A stretch of DNA of 64,000 nucleotides from an uncultured Victivallis sp. (GTDB lineage Bacteria > Verrucomicrobiota > Lentisphaeria > Victivallales > Victivallaceae), in NCBI GenBank assembly GCA_944389935.1, contig CALXOE010000006.1, positions 1-64,000 on the forward strand. The letters are read 5' to 3'. A model generated the notes under the pieces. It did no database searches. It had not been told where the DNA came from and saw only the letters and a program-made list of their open reading frames with translations. Every line of letters begins with the position of its first letter. The stretch's first letter is position 1. This document shows, one piece after another, positions 17,834 to 25,903 of the stretch. Made by a program: the position numbers and the translations under genes.

Positions 17834-18749
17834 ACCCCTCGACGACCGGGATGTTTGTCCGGTTCTGAAGGAATTTCAGGTAATCCCCGCTCGCCTTTTT
17901 TGAAGGGAATTTCGCTTCACAGAGCAATGGCCGTCCCAGACGCTTATATTTGTCCTCTCCTAATGGCTGGTAGGGTTCGATTTCAATTCTCCTGACACTT
18001 TTCAGCTCTGCCGAGATTTCAAGAAGTTCCTCGCTGTAAGCGGAGGAATCGTTGATCTCCGGAATCCATGGGCAACGTAAAACCAGCGGCGCGCCGCACG
18101 CATCGAGCTTTCGCAGGTTGCCGCGGATCCGCTCCGCCTCCACGCCGGTAAGCCTGCGGTGATCCGCTTCGGAAGCCTTGAAATCCCACAGCCACAGACT
18201 GACCAGCGGAATCAGGGCGCGGATATGCTCGAACGAAGCATAGCCGGATGTTTCAACGCAGGTATGGATTTTCTCCTTCCGGGCCAGTGAAAGCAGGTGG
18301 AACAGATAATCGAAGTGCGCCAGCGGCTCCCCGCCGGAAACCGTCATGCCGCCGCCTGAAGTTTCATAAAAAACCCGGTCTTTCAGAACTTCCGCCATGA
18401 CTTCTTCCGGTGAAAGATGCCTGCCGCACAACTCAAGGGCGCCGGCGGGACAGTTTGCGGCGCAAATCCCGCATTGCGTGCATCGTTTCCGGTCAAAGAG
18501 ATGCATCTTGTTTTCCATGCGGTGGCATGACGCCGGGCAGACAGTGAAACACGCTCCGCAGCCCACACACCGGGACGGGGTAAAGAATATTTCACTTTTT
18601 TCTGACTGCGATTCCGGGTTATGGCACCAGAGGCACCGTAAAGGACATCCTTTCAGAAACACAGTCGTGCGGATGCCCGGCCCGTCATGCACGGAGAAGT
18701 GTCCGATATCAAAGATTTTTGTATCAGCAGCGGTCATATCAGGCGGCAT
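17832..18749 (-). CDS. Glycyl-radical enzyme activase (radical SAM)
   Basis: A 305-residue PflA-type activase. The radical SAM cluster motif CPLRCLWC (Cys35, 39, 42) is followed by a ferredoxin-like insert with two cysteine sets, CVGCGACFTVC and CTQCGICAANC, as in activases of non-PFL glycyl-radical enzymes. MTVSGGEPL is the conserved radical SAM strand. It should install the glycyl radical on the enzyme encoded immediately upstream (stop and start 3 bases apart). The ATG at 18749 or 18737 could serve. Its TAA stop straddles the joint with the IS66 transposase remnant, so the last residues may not be the ancestral ones. Confidence 0.9.
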   Translation of the reverse strand: MPPDMTAADTKIFDIGHFSVHDGPGIRTTVFLKGCPLRCLWCHNPESQSEKSEIFFTPSRCVGCGACFTVCPASCHRMENKMHLFDRKRCTQCGICAANCPAGALELCGRHLSPEEVMAEVLKDRVFYETSGGGMTVSGGEPLAHFDYLFHLLSLARKEKIHTCVETSGYASFEHIRALIPLVSLWLWDFKASEADHRRLTGVEAERIRGNLRKLDACGAPLVLRCPWIPEINDSSAYSEELLEISAELKSVRRIEIEPYQPLGEDKYKRLGRPLLCEAKFPSKKASGDYLKFLQNRTNIPVVEG

Positions 18750-18752
18750 CTC

Positions 18753-20999
18753 TCAGTATATGTTGCGGGAGATGAATTCACGCTGCTTTTCTTCTGAAAG
18801 CGTGATGAATTTTGCGGAATATCCGTAGAGCCGGACAATCAGCGAAGCATGATTCTGCGGATTTTTCTGCGCATCCTCAAGCTCTTCCCGGCTGATGCAG
18901 TTCAGCTGCAGCATACCGCTTCCGCGGACAAGTACCCACGCTTTCAGGAACCCGCTCAGCAGCGCCTCCGTCAGACCGTTCTTCGACAGGCTCAAGGTCA
19001 GCACGGAATTGGCCGGGAAGCGGAGCAGCGGCAACGACGCCGTGTCGGAGAATACCTGCGTTACGGCATCGGCGTGCGTCCGCGCCGGGGTCAGTCCCTG
19101 CGAGAGAAAATCTCCGGCTCTGCGGCCATCCGGTGTCGCCCGGGTGACCTTCGCCCAGTCGATGATATCACGGTAACTGTAGAGCCCGCACTGATATATT
19201 CCGCCCAATTCGTTGCGGAAACCGGCGACATAATCCGCCAGGTCATTGAGAATGCGAGCCGTCAACCGTGCGGCTTCCCCCTTGCCGTCGCCCAGATGCG
19301 GAGAAGCCATAGCCCGGCAGCGCAGCGCCTCCGCATCACGCCAGTCATTGCGGATCACTGCGAGGAGGCGCGGCAGCGGAACGGGATTTTCTCCGAAACA
19401 GATCGTCTTCAGCGCGAGCAGGGAATCTACCAGTACCGCAACCCCGGTGAACGGAATGCCATGCGGACTGTAACATGCTCCGCCCGCGGAATAGTCCCGG
19501 CCGCTTTCGGCGCAGCCGTTCAGACAGGCGGAGAAAAACGGACAGGGATTGACCTGCGTCCACAGAGCGCCATATTTCTGCTGGATGCTGAAAAGCTGAT
19601 GCAGCGCCAGTTTTATATTATCCATTACAATGGAATAGACCCCCTCGAACGAAGTGGCGCCGTCAAGTTTCCGGAACGGCAGTTCAAGTGACTTTTCATC
19701 CTCATTCTCCTCATGGATACTCAGATCAACGCATTTTCCGAGACTGAAATAGCTGTTGGCGCCCTGACTGTGCTCATATCCCTCCAGAATGTTCTCCCAG
19801 CAGCCGCCCGCCACATACCTTGCTGCGCTTTCAGGCGTTTTGCCCGCCATGATCTGGGACGGGATGACAATGTCGTCGTTCAGAAACGACAGCACGTTCC
19901 GGTCGGCCAGAAAGTCTTTGGCCGCCTCCTGGAACAGAACTGCCGGCGTCCTGGAACTGAAACGGATATGAATTTTGGGATAGGTCAGTTTCAATTCGCG
20001 ATGCGCCTTCAGAAAAAGGAAGGTGAGTTCATTGGTCACATCATTGCCGCTCTCATCCAGACCGCCAAGAATCAGCGTGTCTCCCTGTTCTCCGGCGTTG
20101 AACTGCCCCTCAATCGGACGGTCGAAATCAAGTTTGCTGTCCGTCTGAAGCATATACAGGCAGATCAGTTCGTAGGCTTCCGCTTCAGTCAGGCGTTTCT
20201 CCTGAATATCCCGGCGGTAAAGCCGGATAAGCTGGCGGTCGGGAGACCCCAGAACGGACATGCCGATGCCGTCGAGAACACTGCCGAGCTCATGGAAGAA
20301 CCAAAGGCATTCCAGGCCTTCGTAAAATGTCTGCGGCGGATTCCACGGTATCCGGCGTGCGGCCGTCCGTATCCGTTCCAGATTTTTCCTTTCCTCCGGA
20401 GATTCGGCCGAGGCGAGTTTCTCCTCTGCGGCGGCGGCAAACTTTTCGGCGATTTTCCGAACCGCCAGAATGCCGCGCCGGGCGGCTTCATAGAATTCGG
20501 CTTTTTCCGGTTCCGTATTTCCGGCGCGCCCCTCTTCAAGACGCTTCAATATACCGGACAATCCCAGTTCCAGCATGTTGGAGAACGGGAAACAGTGGTG
20601 ATCGTAATCATAGTACGGCCCGTACGACAGATGCAGACCGATCAAATCGCCATAGCAGTACCGCCTGTAATCTGCGGCCTTTTCCGGAGAATCTGAATAC
20701 AGCGCCACATTGCGTAAATACAACCAGCCGCCGGAACTCAGATTAACGCAGCCATCATATTCCGCCATTTTCAGACCGGTTTCAAAGAAAAACGGATTAT
20801 GCGGCAGCAAAACCGGTATGAATTTATCGGCGATGATTTCATATTGTCCGGCCTTGAGCATCATGGGGGAAAGACCGGGATTGGCCTCCGCGAAAGCGTC
20901 CATCTCCTTTTTCAGAGGGTTGAACGGCCTTGAGACACAATGGGATGATATCCCACGATAGTAGTTTCCCCATTCCCGCTTGATTTCTGCGTATTTCAT
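18753..20999 (-). CDS. Glycyl-radical enzyme of unknown substrate
   Basis: A 748-residue PFL/glycerol-dehydratase-type enzyme. The C-terminal glycyl loop VRLYGYSAKF holds Gly726, and the active-site cysteine is Cys400 in VAGGCWENIL. Most characterised dehydratases and lyases carry Gly-Cys-Val-Glu at this loop and PFL has Cys-Cys; here a Trp follows the thiyl cysteine, so the chemistry is not assignable. GGAG six bases before the ATG at 20999 fixes the start; longer frames would overlap the upstream SDR gene. It is co-transcribed with the SDR (19-base gap) and the activase. It should function only anaerobically, in the cytoplasm. Confidence 0.88.
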   Translation of the reverse strand: MKYAEIKREWGNYYRGISSHCVSRPFNPLKKEMDAFAEANPGLSPMMLKAGQYEIIADKFIPVLLPHNPFFFETGLKMAEYDGCVNLSSGGWLYLRNVALYSDSPEKAADYRRYCYGDLIGLHLSYGPYYDYDHHCFPFSNMLELGLSGILKRLEEGRAGNTEPEKAEFYEAARRGILAVRKIAEKFAAAAEEKLASAESPEERKNLERIRTAARRIPWNPPQTFYEGLECLWFFHELGSVLDGIGMSVLGSPDRQLIRLYRRDIQEKRLTEAEAYELICLYMLQTDSKLDFDRPIEGQFNAGEQGDTLILGGLDESGNDVTNELTFLFLKAHRELKLTYPKIHIRFSSRTPAVLFQEAAKDFLADRNVLSFLNDDIVIPSQIMAGKTPESAARYVAGGCWENILEGYEHSQGANSYFSLGKCVDLSIHEENEDEKSLELPFRKLDGATSFEGVYSIVMDNIKLALHQLFSIQQKYGALWTQVNPCPFFSACLNGCAESGRDYSAGGACYSPHGIPFTGVAVLVDSLLALKTICFGENPVPLPRLLAVIRNDWRDAEALRCRAMASPHLGDGKGEAARLTARILNDLADYVAGFRNELGGIYQCGLYSYRDIIDWAKVTRATPDGRRAGDFLSQGLTPARTHADAVTQVFSDTASLPLLRFPANSVLTLSLSKNGLTEALLSGFLKAWVLVRGSGMLQLNCISREELEDAQKNPQNHASLIVRLYGYSAKFITLSEEKQREFISRNIY

Positions 21000-21018
21000 A
21001 AAAAACTCCATATTTCTG

Positions 21019-21786
21019 TTAATTACCGGAAAAGCCGCCATCTACAACCAACAGCTGCCCATCCATAAATGAACTCAAGTTACTGCCGAGAAACAAAGCG
21101 ACTCCGGCGATTTCCTCCGGTTCTCCCAGACGTCCGGCCGGATATTTCTGAATAACGGACTTGTAACGGTGATCCTCAAAACAACCTTGCCGCTCTGTCA
21201 GATCAGTACGAATAATACCGGGAGCGATCGCATTGACCTGAATGTTGTATTGAGCAAGCGAATTCGCCATGCAGCGAGCCATGGCGGCAACTCCGGCTTT
21301 CATGACTCCATAGCCGAAATTTGCACCGCCTTCCCGTATGGCGCAAATGGACGAGATCATGATTATCTTTCCATTGTGTTGGGCTTTCATAAAGGGGATC
21401 GCCTGCCTGGAAAAGTCATAGGGAGCATCCAGCATAAGCGCTTCGCTTTTTTTCCAGTTGTCTTCAGTACAGTTTTCTATGGTTTCATAGAATTGCATTC
21501 CTGCGTTGTTCACCAGAATATCAAGCCGTCCTCCCAATTGTTTCACGACTTCGGCGATTAAGCCGCGGCGTGACGATTCGTCACCGATGTCGCATGAAAA
21601 ATAATGTCCCGGCGTTCCTGTTTTTTCCAGATCGGCAAGAATCCCGCTTCCATCATGGTTCTTTGCAATGACTGCCACTTCTGCGCCATGTTCGGCATAC
21701 GCCAACGCTATGGCCCGCCCGATACCGCGCCTTCCTCCGGTAACGATTGCTGTCTTTCCGGTAAAGTCAAGATCATTTTTTTTCAT
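21019..21786 (-). CDS. SDR oxidoreductase, KduD-like
   Basis: A 255-residue classical short-chain dehydrogenase. The nucleotide-binding motif GGRRGIGRA is at about residues 17-25, NNAG at about 92-95, Ser in MISSICAI, and the catalytic Tyr-X3-Lys is YGVMK. The C-terminal VVDGGFSGN is typical. It resembles 2-deoxy-gluconate/3-ketoacyl-type reductases. As first gene of the cassette with the glycyl-radical enzyme, it probably oxidises or reduces the enzyme's substrate or product, such as a sugar acid or polyol. Base composition is visibly more AT-rich than in the flanking carbohydrate operons. Confidence 0.85.
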   Translation of the reverse strand: MKKNDLDFTGKTAIVTGGRRGIGRAIALAYAEHGAEVAVIAKNHDGSGILADLEKTGTPGHYFSCDIGDESSRRGLIAEVVKQLGGRLDILVNNAGMQFYETIENCTEDNWKKSEALMLDAPYDFSRQAIPFMKAQHNGKIIMISSICAIREGGANFGYGVMKAGVAAMARCMANSLAQYNIQVNAIAPGIIRTDLTERQGCFEDHRYKSVIQKYPAGRLGEPEEIAGVALFLGSNLSSFMDGQLLVVDGGFSGN

Positions 21787-21866
21787 TTGAACCGCTCTTT
21801 GTTTTTTTGTAATTTCTTTGTATATTATTATATATCAAAAAAAGGCAAAAGGAATGGATTTTTATA

Positions 21867-22718
21867 ATGGAAATCATGCACTTTCCCGACATTGAAGATA
21901 AAAGTCATCTCTCGTTGTTCAATGCATCGAACATGATTGTTCTGCATCTTCTCCGCAAAGAACGCCTGTCGTTTCATGACAGATGCGTTTTCCCTTACAA
22001 TATTTTGGTTCTTGTATTTGAAAGCGATAATTCAGGAGAGAGTTTTATCGACAACGGAATTGGTTTTTCCCGTATTCTGAAGGAAAATCATTTTTATTTT
22101 ATTCCAAGCGGGCAAGCGGCTGATTACTGTCTCCAACCTGGAATTATGTATTATACATTTCATGTTGGTTTTGAAAAATTTCCAGGGATAGATCTTTTCA
22201 ATTCGGAAAATTCTCAATGCCTTGAAGGAGACGCCTCTGCAATGATTCAGGAAATGGCCCGGATTTGGCAGGATGAAAATGCAATGCGGCAAGTTTGCCG
22301 CATCCGCGCTTTGCTGCTGGATTTCTTTTTGAAACATTGGCCGGAAGGAACCGAGAGTGAAATGCAAAAATTCGATCCGATTTTAGACCGATTGCTGCCG
22401 TTTATTTCTGAACAATGCAATGCGTTAATGACAGTGGAATCACTGGCTGAAAAAATGGAAATGAATGCGGATGTTTTCCGCAGAAGATTCAAAAACAGGT
22501 TTAAGCTAACACCAAAAACATATCTGACCAATATACTTCTGCGGAAAGTAATGGCTCTTCTTGCTGATCCGTCAATTACTTTGAGAGAGGTGGCGGGAAA
22601 ACTTGCTTTCAGTTCGGAATTCTATCTTTCTCGATTCATGAAAAAGCATACCGGCCGTTCTCCAACTGAATATCGCACTTTTTTCAAACAAAGAAATATG
22701 CTTCACTCTGCTCGGTAG
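21867..22718 (+). CDS. AraC-family transcriptional regulator
   Basis: A 283-residue regulator with an N-terminal cupin-like sensor and a C-terminal double helix-turn-helix at about residues 175-275 (TVESLAEKMEMNADVFRRRF and LREVAGKLAFSSEFYLSRFM, ending HTGRSPTEYR). It is divergent from the SDR/glycyl-radical operon across only 80 AT-rich bases and is the likely activator of that cassette. The gene is clearly more AT-rich than the surrounding DNA, which points to recent acquisition. Its TAG stop lies immediately before a change in sequence at about 22719. Confidence 0.88.
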   Translation: MEIMHFPDIEDKSHLSLFNASNMIVLHLLRKERLSFHDRCVFPYNILVLVFESDNSGESFIDNGIGFSRILKENHFYFIPSGQAADYCLQPGIMYYTFHVGFEKFPGIDLFNSENSQCLEGDASAMIQEMARIWQDENAMRQVCRIRALLLDFFLKHWPEGTESEMQKFDPILDRLLPFISEQCNALMTVESLAEKMEMNADVFRRRFKNRFKLTPKTYLTNILLRKVMALLADPSITLREVAGKLAFSSEFYLSRFMKKHTGRSPTEYRTFFKQRNMLHSAR

Positions 22719-22980
22719 TGTCCGAAGTTTTGCGCACATTTGTTCCTGAGCGATTACAGACGACAAACGTGACTTGGCGGAGCCTCCCGTATGCAACGTA
22801 TCCCTCGCTGGACTGCCGAACCAGTCCGTCAAGATGCGTCCGAATCTCTTTTTCAGCGATTTCAATCGCTCCGGCGGCGGAGTCCCTTTACGGATTCCGG
22901 TACTTTCCGGGATAGGTAATGTGAGCGCCGAACCATTCGCCGCGAAACTCTTTCAGCACTTTTCGGCGGCTTGCGGCGTG
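22719..22980. other. Gene-free 260 bases next to IS66 end
   Basis: No intact gene is visible. On the minus strand two short open stretches (22719-22875, with AIEIAEKEIRTHLDGLV, and 22888-22990) look like broken coding sequence, but I cannot assign a family. The block begins TGTCCGAAGTTTTGCGCAC directly after the AraC stop and ends at the IS66-type terminal segment, so it is probably scar DNA from mobile elements. Confidence 0.4.
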
Positions 22981-23095
22981 TATGCCCAGTGAGCCCCATG
23001 GTAAAGGAAAATATCGGCGATAGAGTTTTGAAAAGATTAGAACAGGAAAGGTGATGCCATCTGGCGTTTGAGCACCAGACGGCATTCTCTCTTCA
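22981..23095 (-). repeat. IS66-type terminal segment, copy 2
   Basis: This is the second copy of the segment at 17469-17585, in the same orientation, starting TATGCCCAGTGAGCCCCATG and ending CTCTCTTCA. Its hairpin has two mismatched pairs relative to copy 1. The transposase body that should lie to the right is missing, so this is a solo end. The two copies enclose the glycyl-radical cassette. Confidence 0.75.
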
Positions 23096-23140
23096 AAAAA
23101 CTATTTTTTTCCACCGGGAAAAGGATTTCTCCGGCATTGA

Positions 23141-23168
23141 AAACAAAAAACGGCCGCGCGGGCGGCCG
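23141..23168 (-). terminator. Terminator of sugar isomerase operon
   Basis: Read leftward, the stem CGGCCG-N6-CGGCCG (23151-23168) is followed by TTTTTTGTTT. It lies 25 bases after the stop of the isomerase-like gene and ends the leftward operon. Confidence 0.85.
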
Positions 23169-23192
23169 GTTGAAGCGAGGCGGGAGAGTGGT

Positions 23193-23936
23193 TCATTCCG
23201 GATAGAGCCGGAGGATGTTCCGCACCGAGGCGGCGGAAGCGGCGACGGGATCGTCACCCTCATATTCCACAACCGCGCTGCCGGAGAAATCGAGCGCGCG
23301 AAACCGGGCGAGCAGCTCCGGAAGATGGAGCGCTCCCTCGCCGACGACGGTGTCCCGGGCCGTCCCGTCGGGGGCGAACGTGAAATCCTTGAAGTGGATT
23401 CCGGAAAGCCGCCTGCCGAACTCTTCGAGCCAGGCAACGGGATTTTCACCCGATTGCATGCACCACGCCGTATCGAGGCAGAGCCCGATCCGGGATGAGG
23501 TGCGCGCAAAGATATAGCGCAGAATCGTCGAGTTGCCGAGCCAGTCATAGCCGCCGTGGTTGTGGATCGCGACGCGCAATCCGTACTCTTCCGAGAGCGC
23601 CTCGAGGATTTTCAGCGTCATCTCGTGCTCTTCCGGTGGGAACGTGACGCTCACGACACCGCATCCCGCCAGCCGGACGAATTCAAAGAACGGACGGTTT
23701 TTTTCTTCGTCCGGCGAACATCCCACCACGCCGATGCCGGAGAGGCGAACTCCCGCATCATGGTAAGCCGCAATCACATCCGGCCAGCTCCGCGGTTTCG
23801 CATAGTTCACATGGCATCCGGAGAGATCCGCCGTGCGTACCCCGCACTCTTTCACGGCTGCGGCGACATCCGGGTTGGCCGGGATGGAGCGGAACGAATA
23901 GGTCTTAATTCCGAGATAAGCGGTAAGAGAATCCAT
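23193..23936 (-). CDS. Sugar phosphate isomerase/epimerase-like TIM barrel
   Basis: About 247 residues of the AP-endonuclease-2/xylose-isomerase-like fold. Metal and substrate positions are suggested by VAIHNHGGYDW (His), GLCLDTAWC (Asp), SGIHFKDF (His, Lys) and VVEYEGDD (Glu). Such proteins isomerise or dehydrate keto-sugars and inositols and often pair with Gfo/Idh oxidoreductases, as here (2-base gap). The ATG at 23936 follows AAAGGGA in the end of the upstream gene. It ends a leftward unit that closes with a clear terminator. Confidence 0.8.
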   Translation of the reverse strand: MDSLTAYLGIKTYSFRSIPANPDVAAAVKECGVRTADLSGCHVNYAKPRSWPDVIAAYHDAGVRLSGIGVVGCSPDEEKNRPFFEFVRLAGCGVVSVTFPPEEHEMTLKILEALSEEYGLRVAIHNHGGYDWLGNSTILRYIFARTSSRIGLCLDTAWCMQSGENPVAWLEEFGRRLSGIHFKDFTFAPDGTARDTVVGEGALHLPELLARFRALDFSGSAVVEYEGDDPVAASAASVRNILRLYPE

Positions 23937-23938
23937 TT

Positions 23939-25015
23939 TCAGCGGGTCCCTTTCGGAAACGGGATTTGATTCATGCGGTAACACTGTTCAAGGACGGCTA
24001 CGCGGCGGCGCACCTGCTCCGGCGTGATCTCCTGAGGCGCTCCCTGCCGGATGGCCCGGTAGAGGCCCGAGTAGAGAGCCATGACCGGTTTGGGCGCGGG
24101 CGCGGCGCCGGCACCCGCGTCGCTCTGCTGTTCCGCATCCCAGCTGTCGCTGTGCCATTCGAGGGTTTCGCTGTTGTAGCTGCGCCCGGCTGTCGGATGG
24201 AGATCGAGCGGGCGTTCCGGCATTTTGCTCCAGTCGACCCACTTCCATTCGAGATGAGTTGCGTTGCCGCGCAGTCCGCCGGCCGTTCCGCAGACATACC
24301 AGCGGTCGAGCGGATAGGCGGCAGTCGCCGCCATTTCGACTTCCACGGTCGGAGCTCCCGGCGCGTGCAGAATCAGGTGAACTTCGTCCTCGGCGTCTCC
24401 GCTGGAAAGGGCGTTGTTGATCGTGCACCAGACTGCCGGGTTCCTCTCTCCGAAGAGTTCGAGAGCATGATCGACGAGGTGCGGCATGTTGTTATAGAGC
24501 TGACCCCCGCCGAACCGGCGGGAGGTCTGCCAGTCCCAGCGGCGGCTGAATCCGACCCACGAAATGCGGATGAAATCGATGGCCCCGAGCCTGCCGCTGC
24601 GGCAGATCTCGAGCACTTTGCGGAAATCCTCCTCATAGCGCCGCTGCTGAAAGGGCTGCAGAATGCGGTTCGCCCGTTTCGACGCCGCGATCATCGCATC
24701 GACATCCGCGGTGGTGAAGCCGAACGGCTTTTCGCACAGCACGTGTTTGCCCGCGTTCAGTGCTTCGACGGCGAAAGAGGCGTGGTAACAGTTCGGCGGG
24801 GCAACCACCACAAGTTCGACCGCAGGGTCCGCAAGCAGTTCGCGATGGTCCGCATACGGTTTCGCGTGCGGAAACGCCTCATGCGTGCGTCGTTCCGGCA
24901 GCAGGTCGCAGATCGCACACACTTCAAACAGTTCCGGCATCCGGGCGATTGCGTCGGCATGGATGTTGCATCCGCTGCGGCCGAATCCGATGATTCCGAC
25001 TTTGATTGGATCCAT
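23939..25015 (-). CDS. Gfo/Idh/MocA-family oxidoreductase
   Basis: A 358-residue NAD(P)-dependent sugar or inositol dehydrogenase. The Rossmann motif GIIGFGRSGCN lies at the N-terminus, the hallmark CEKPF loop at about residues 93-97, and a C-terminal alpha/beta substrate domain follows. GGAGG about 9 bases before the ATG at 25015 sets the start. Together with the following TIM-barrel isomerase it probably converts a sugar derived from the polysaccharide handled by the beta-helix protein upstream. The substrate is unknown. Confidence 0.88.
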   Translation of the reverse strand: MDPIKVGIIGFGRSGCNIHADAIARMPELFEVCAICDLLPERRTHEAFPHAKPYADHRELLADPAVELVVVAPPNCYHASFAVEALNAGKHVLCEKPFGFTTADVDAMIAASKRANRILQPFQQRRYEEDFRKVLEICRSGRLGAIDFIRISWVGFSRRWDWQTSRRFGGGQLYNNMPHLVDHALELFGERNPAVWCTINNALSSGDAEDEVHLILHAPGAPTVEVEMAATAAYPLDRWYVCGTAGGLRGNATHLEWKWVDWSKMPERPLDLHPTAGRSYNSETLEWHSDSWDAEQQSDAGAGAAPAPKPVMALYSGLYRAIRQGAPQEITPEQVRRRVAVLEQCYRMNQIPFPKGTR

Positions 25016-25114
25016 GGCTTCATCCTCCAGTTTCATGTATGGAAAACTGACGAAATATAACCGGAAAAATCGGGAATTTCGTTCAAGAACTGCTCTTTTC
25101 TGTATAAAATCCGG

Positions 25115-25903
25115 TCAATTCCGTTCCGTCGGGGTTTTCCCGAAACAGTTTCGGAATGCCGTCGCGAAATGTTGCGAAGAGGAGAATCCGGTCGCGAATG
25201 CCGCTTCCGAGACCGTGCTGTGCCCGGATCGGATCAGTTCCGCTCCGCGTTCGAGGCGCATTCTGCGGTAATGCTCCATCGGTGAGACTCCGAGCCGATG
25301 GCGGAAACTCCTCCCCGCACTCGATTGCGAGAGATGGGCGAGACGACATAATTCCTCGAAAGAGAGCGGGTTGCCTAAATTTGCACTCATGATTCTCTCG
25401 AGGGCGCGGACCGTCGATTCCTCCCGCTCCCGCCGCGGATCGTGCGGGGGAGGCGGCTCGAAGAGAGCCGCCTCCAGCGTGTAGCAGAGGCGGTTGAACA
25501 GCAGTTGAATCACTGCGCCGGAACCGCCGCGTTCGACGGCATCGGCGCATTCCGCTGCGTCGCGGCGACCCGACCCGTCGAGGGTGATCCGCCGGATCCC
25601 CGCCGAGTCGGGAAACAGCTCCTGCCGGGCGAGAAAAATGCCGACGAGTTTCCGCCCGGAATCGGATCCCGCGCGCGGAGCCCGCAGGCAACCGGGCGCA
25701 ACCCAGACGCCGCTGCCGCCGGTCAATGTGAGTTCCTCGCCGTCCGCCTCATAGAAAACTTTCCCCTCCAGTACGAGATAGAGTTGCGGAAATTTCTGGT
25801 AATGACGAGGGTAGGAATAGAATCCATCGAAACTGGAAGTGTGAATATTCAGCAGTTTGACCGGATAGTCGATCGGATAATCCATCCCGCCACCGCCTTT
25901 CAT
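25115..25903 (-). CDS. AraC-family transcriptional regulator
   Basis: A 262-residue regulator with an N-terminal cupin (FPQLYLVLEGKVFYEADGEE region) and a C-terminal AraC double helix-turn-helix at about 165-258 (LSFEELCRLAHLSQSSAGRS, then VSEAAFATGFSSSQHFATAF). The ATG at 25903 overlaps the stop of the beta-helix gene as ATGA, indicating translational coupling. An ATG at 25885 with AAGGCGG before it is an alternative. Being inside the operon it may regulate, it probably gives positive feedback on this sugar-use unit. Confidence 0.88.
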   Translation of the reverse strand: MKGGGGMDYPIDYPVKLLNIHTSSFDGFYSYPRHYQKFPQLYLVLEGKVFYEADGEELTLTGGSGVWVAPGCLRAPRAGSDSGRKLVGIFLARQELFPDSAGIRRITLDGSGRRDAAECADAVERGGSGAVIQLLFNRLCYTLEAALFEPPPPHDPRREREESTVRALERIMSANLGNPLSFEELCRLAHLSQSSAGRSFRHRLGVSPMEHYRRMRLERGAELIRSGHSTVSEAAFATGFSSSQHFATAFRNCFGKTPTERN

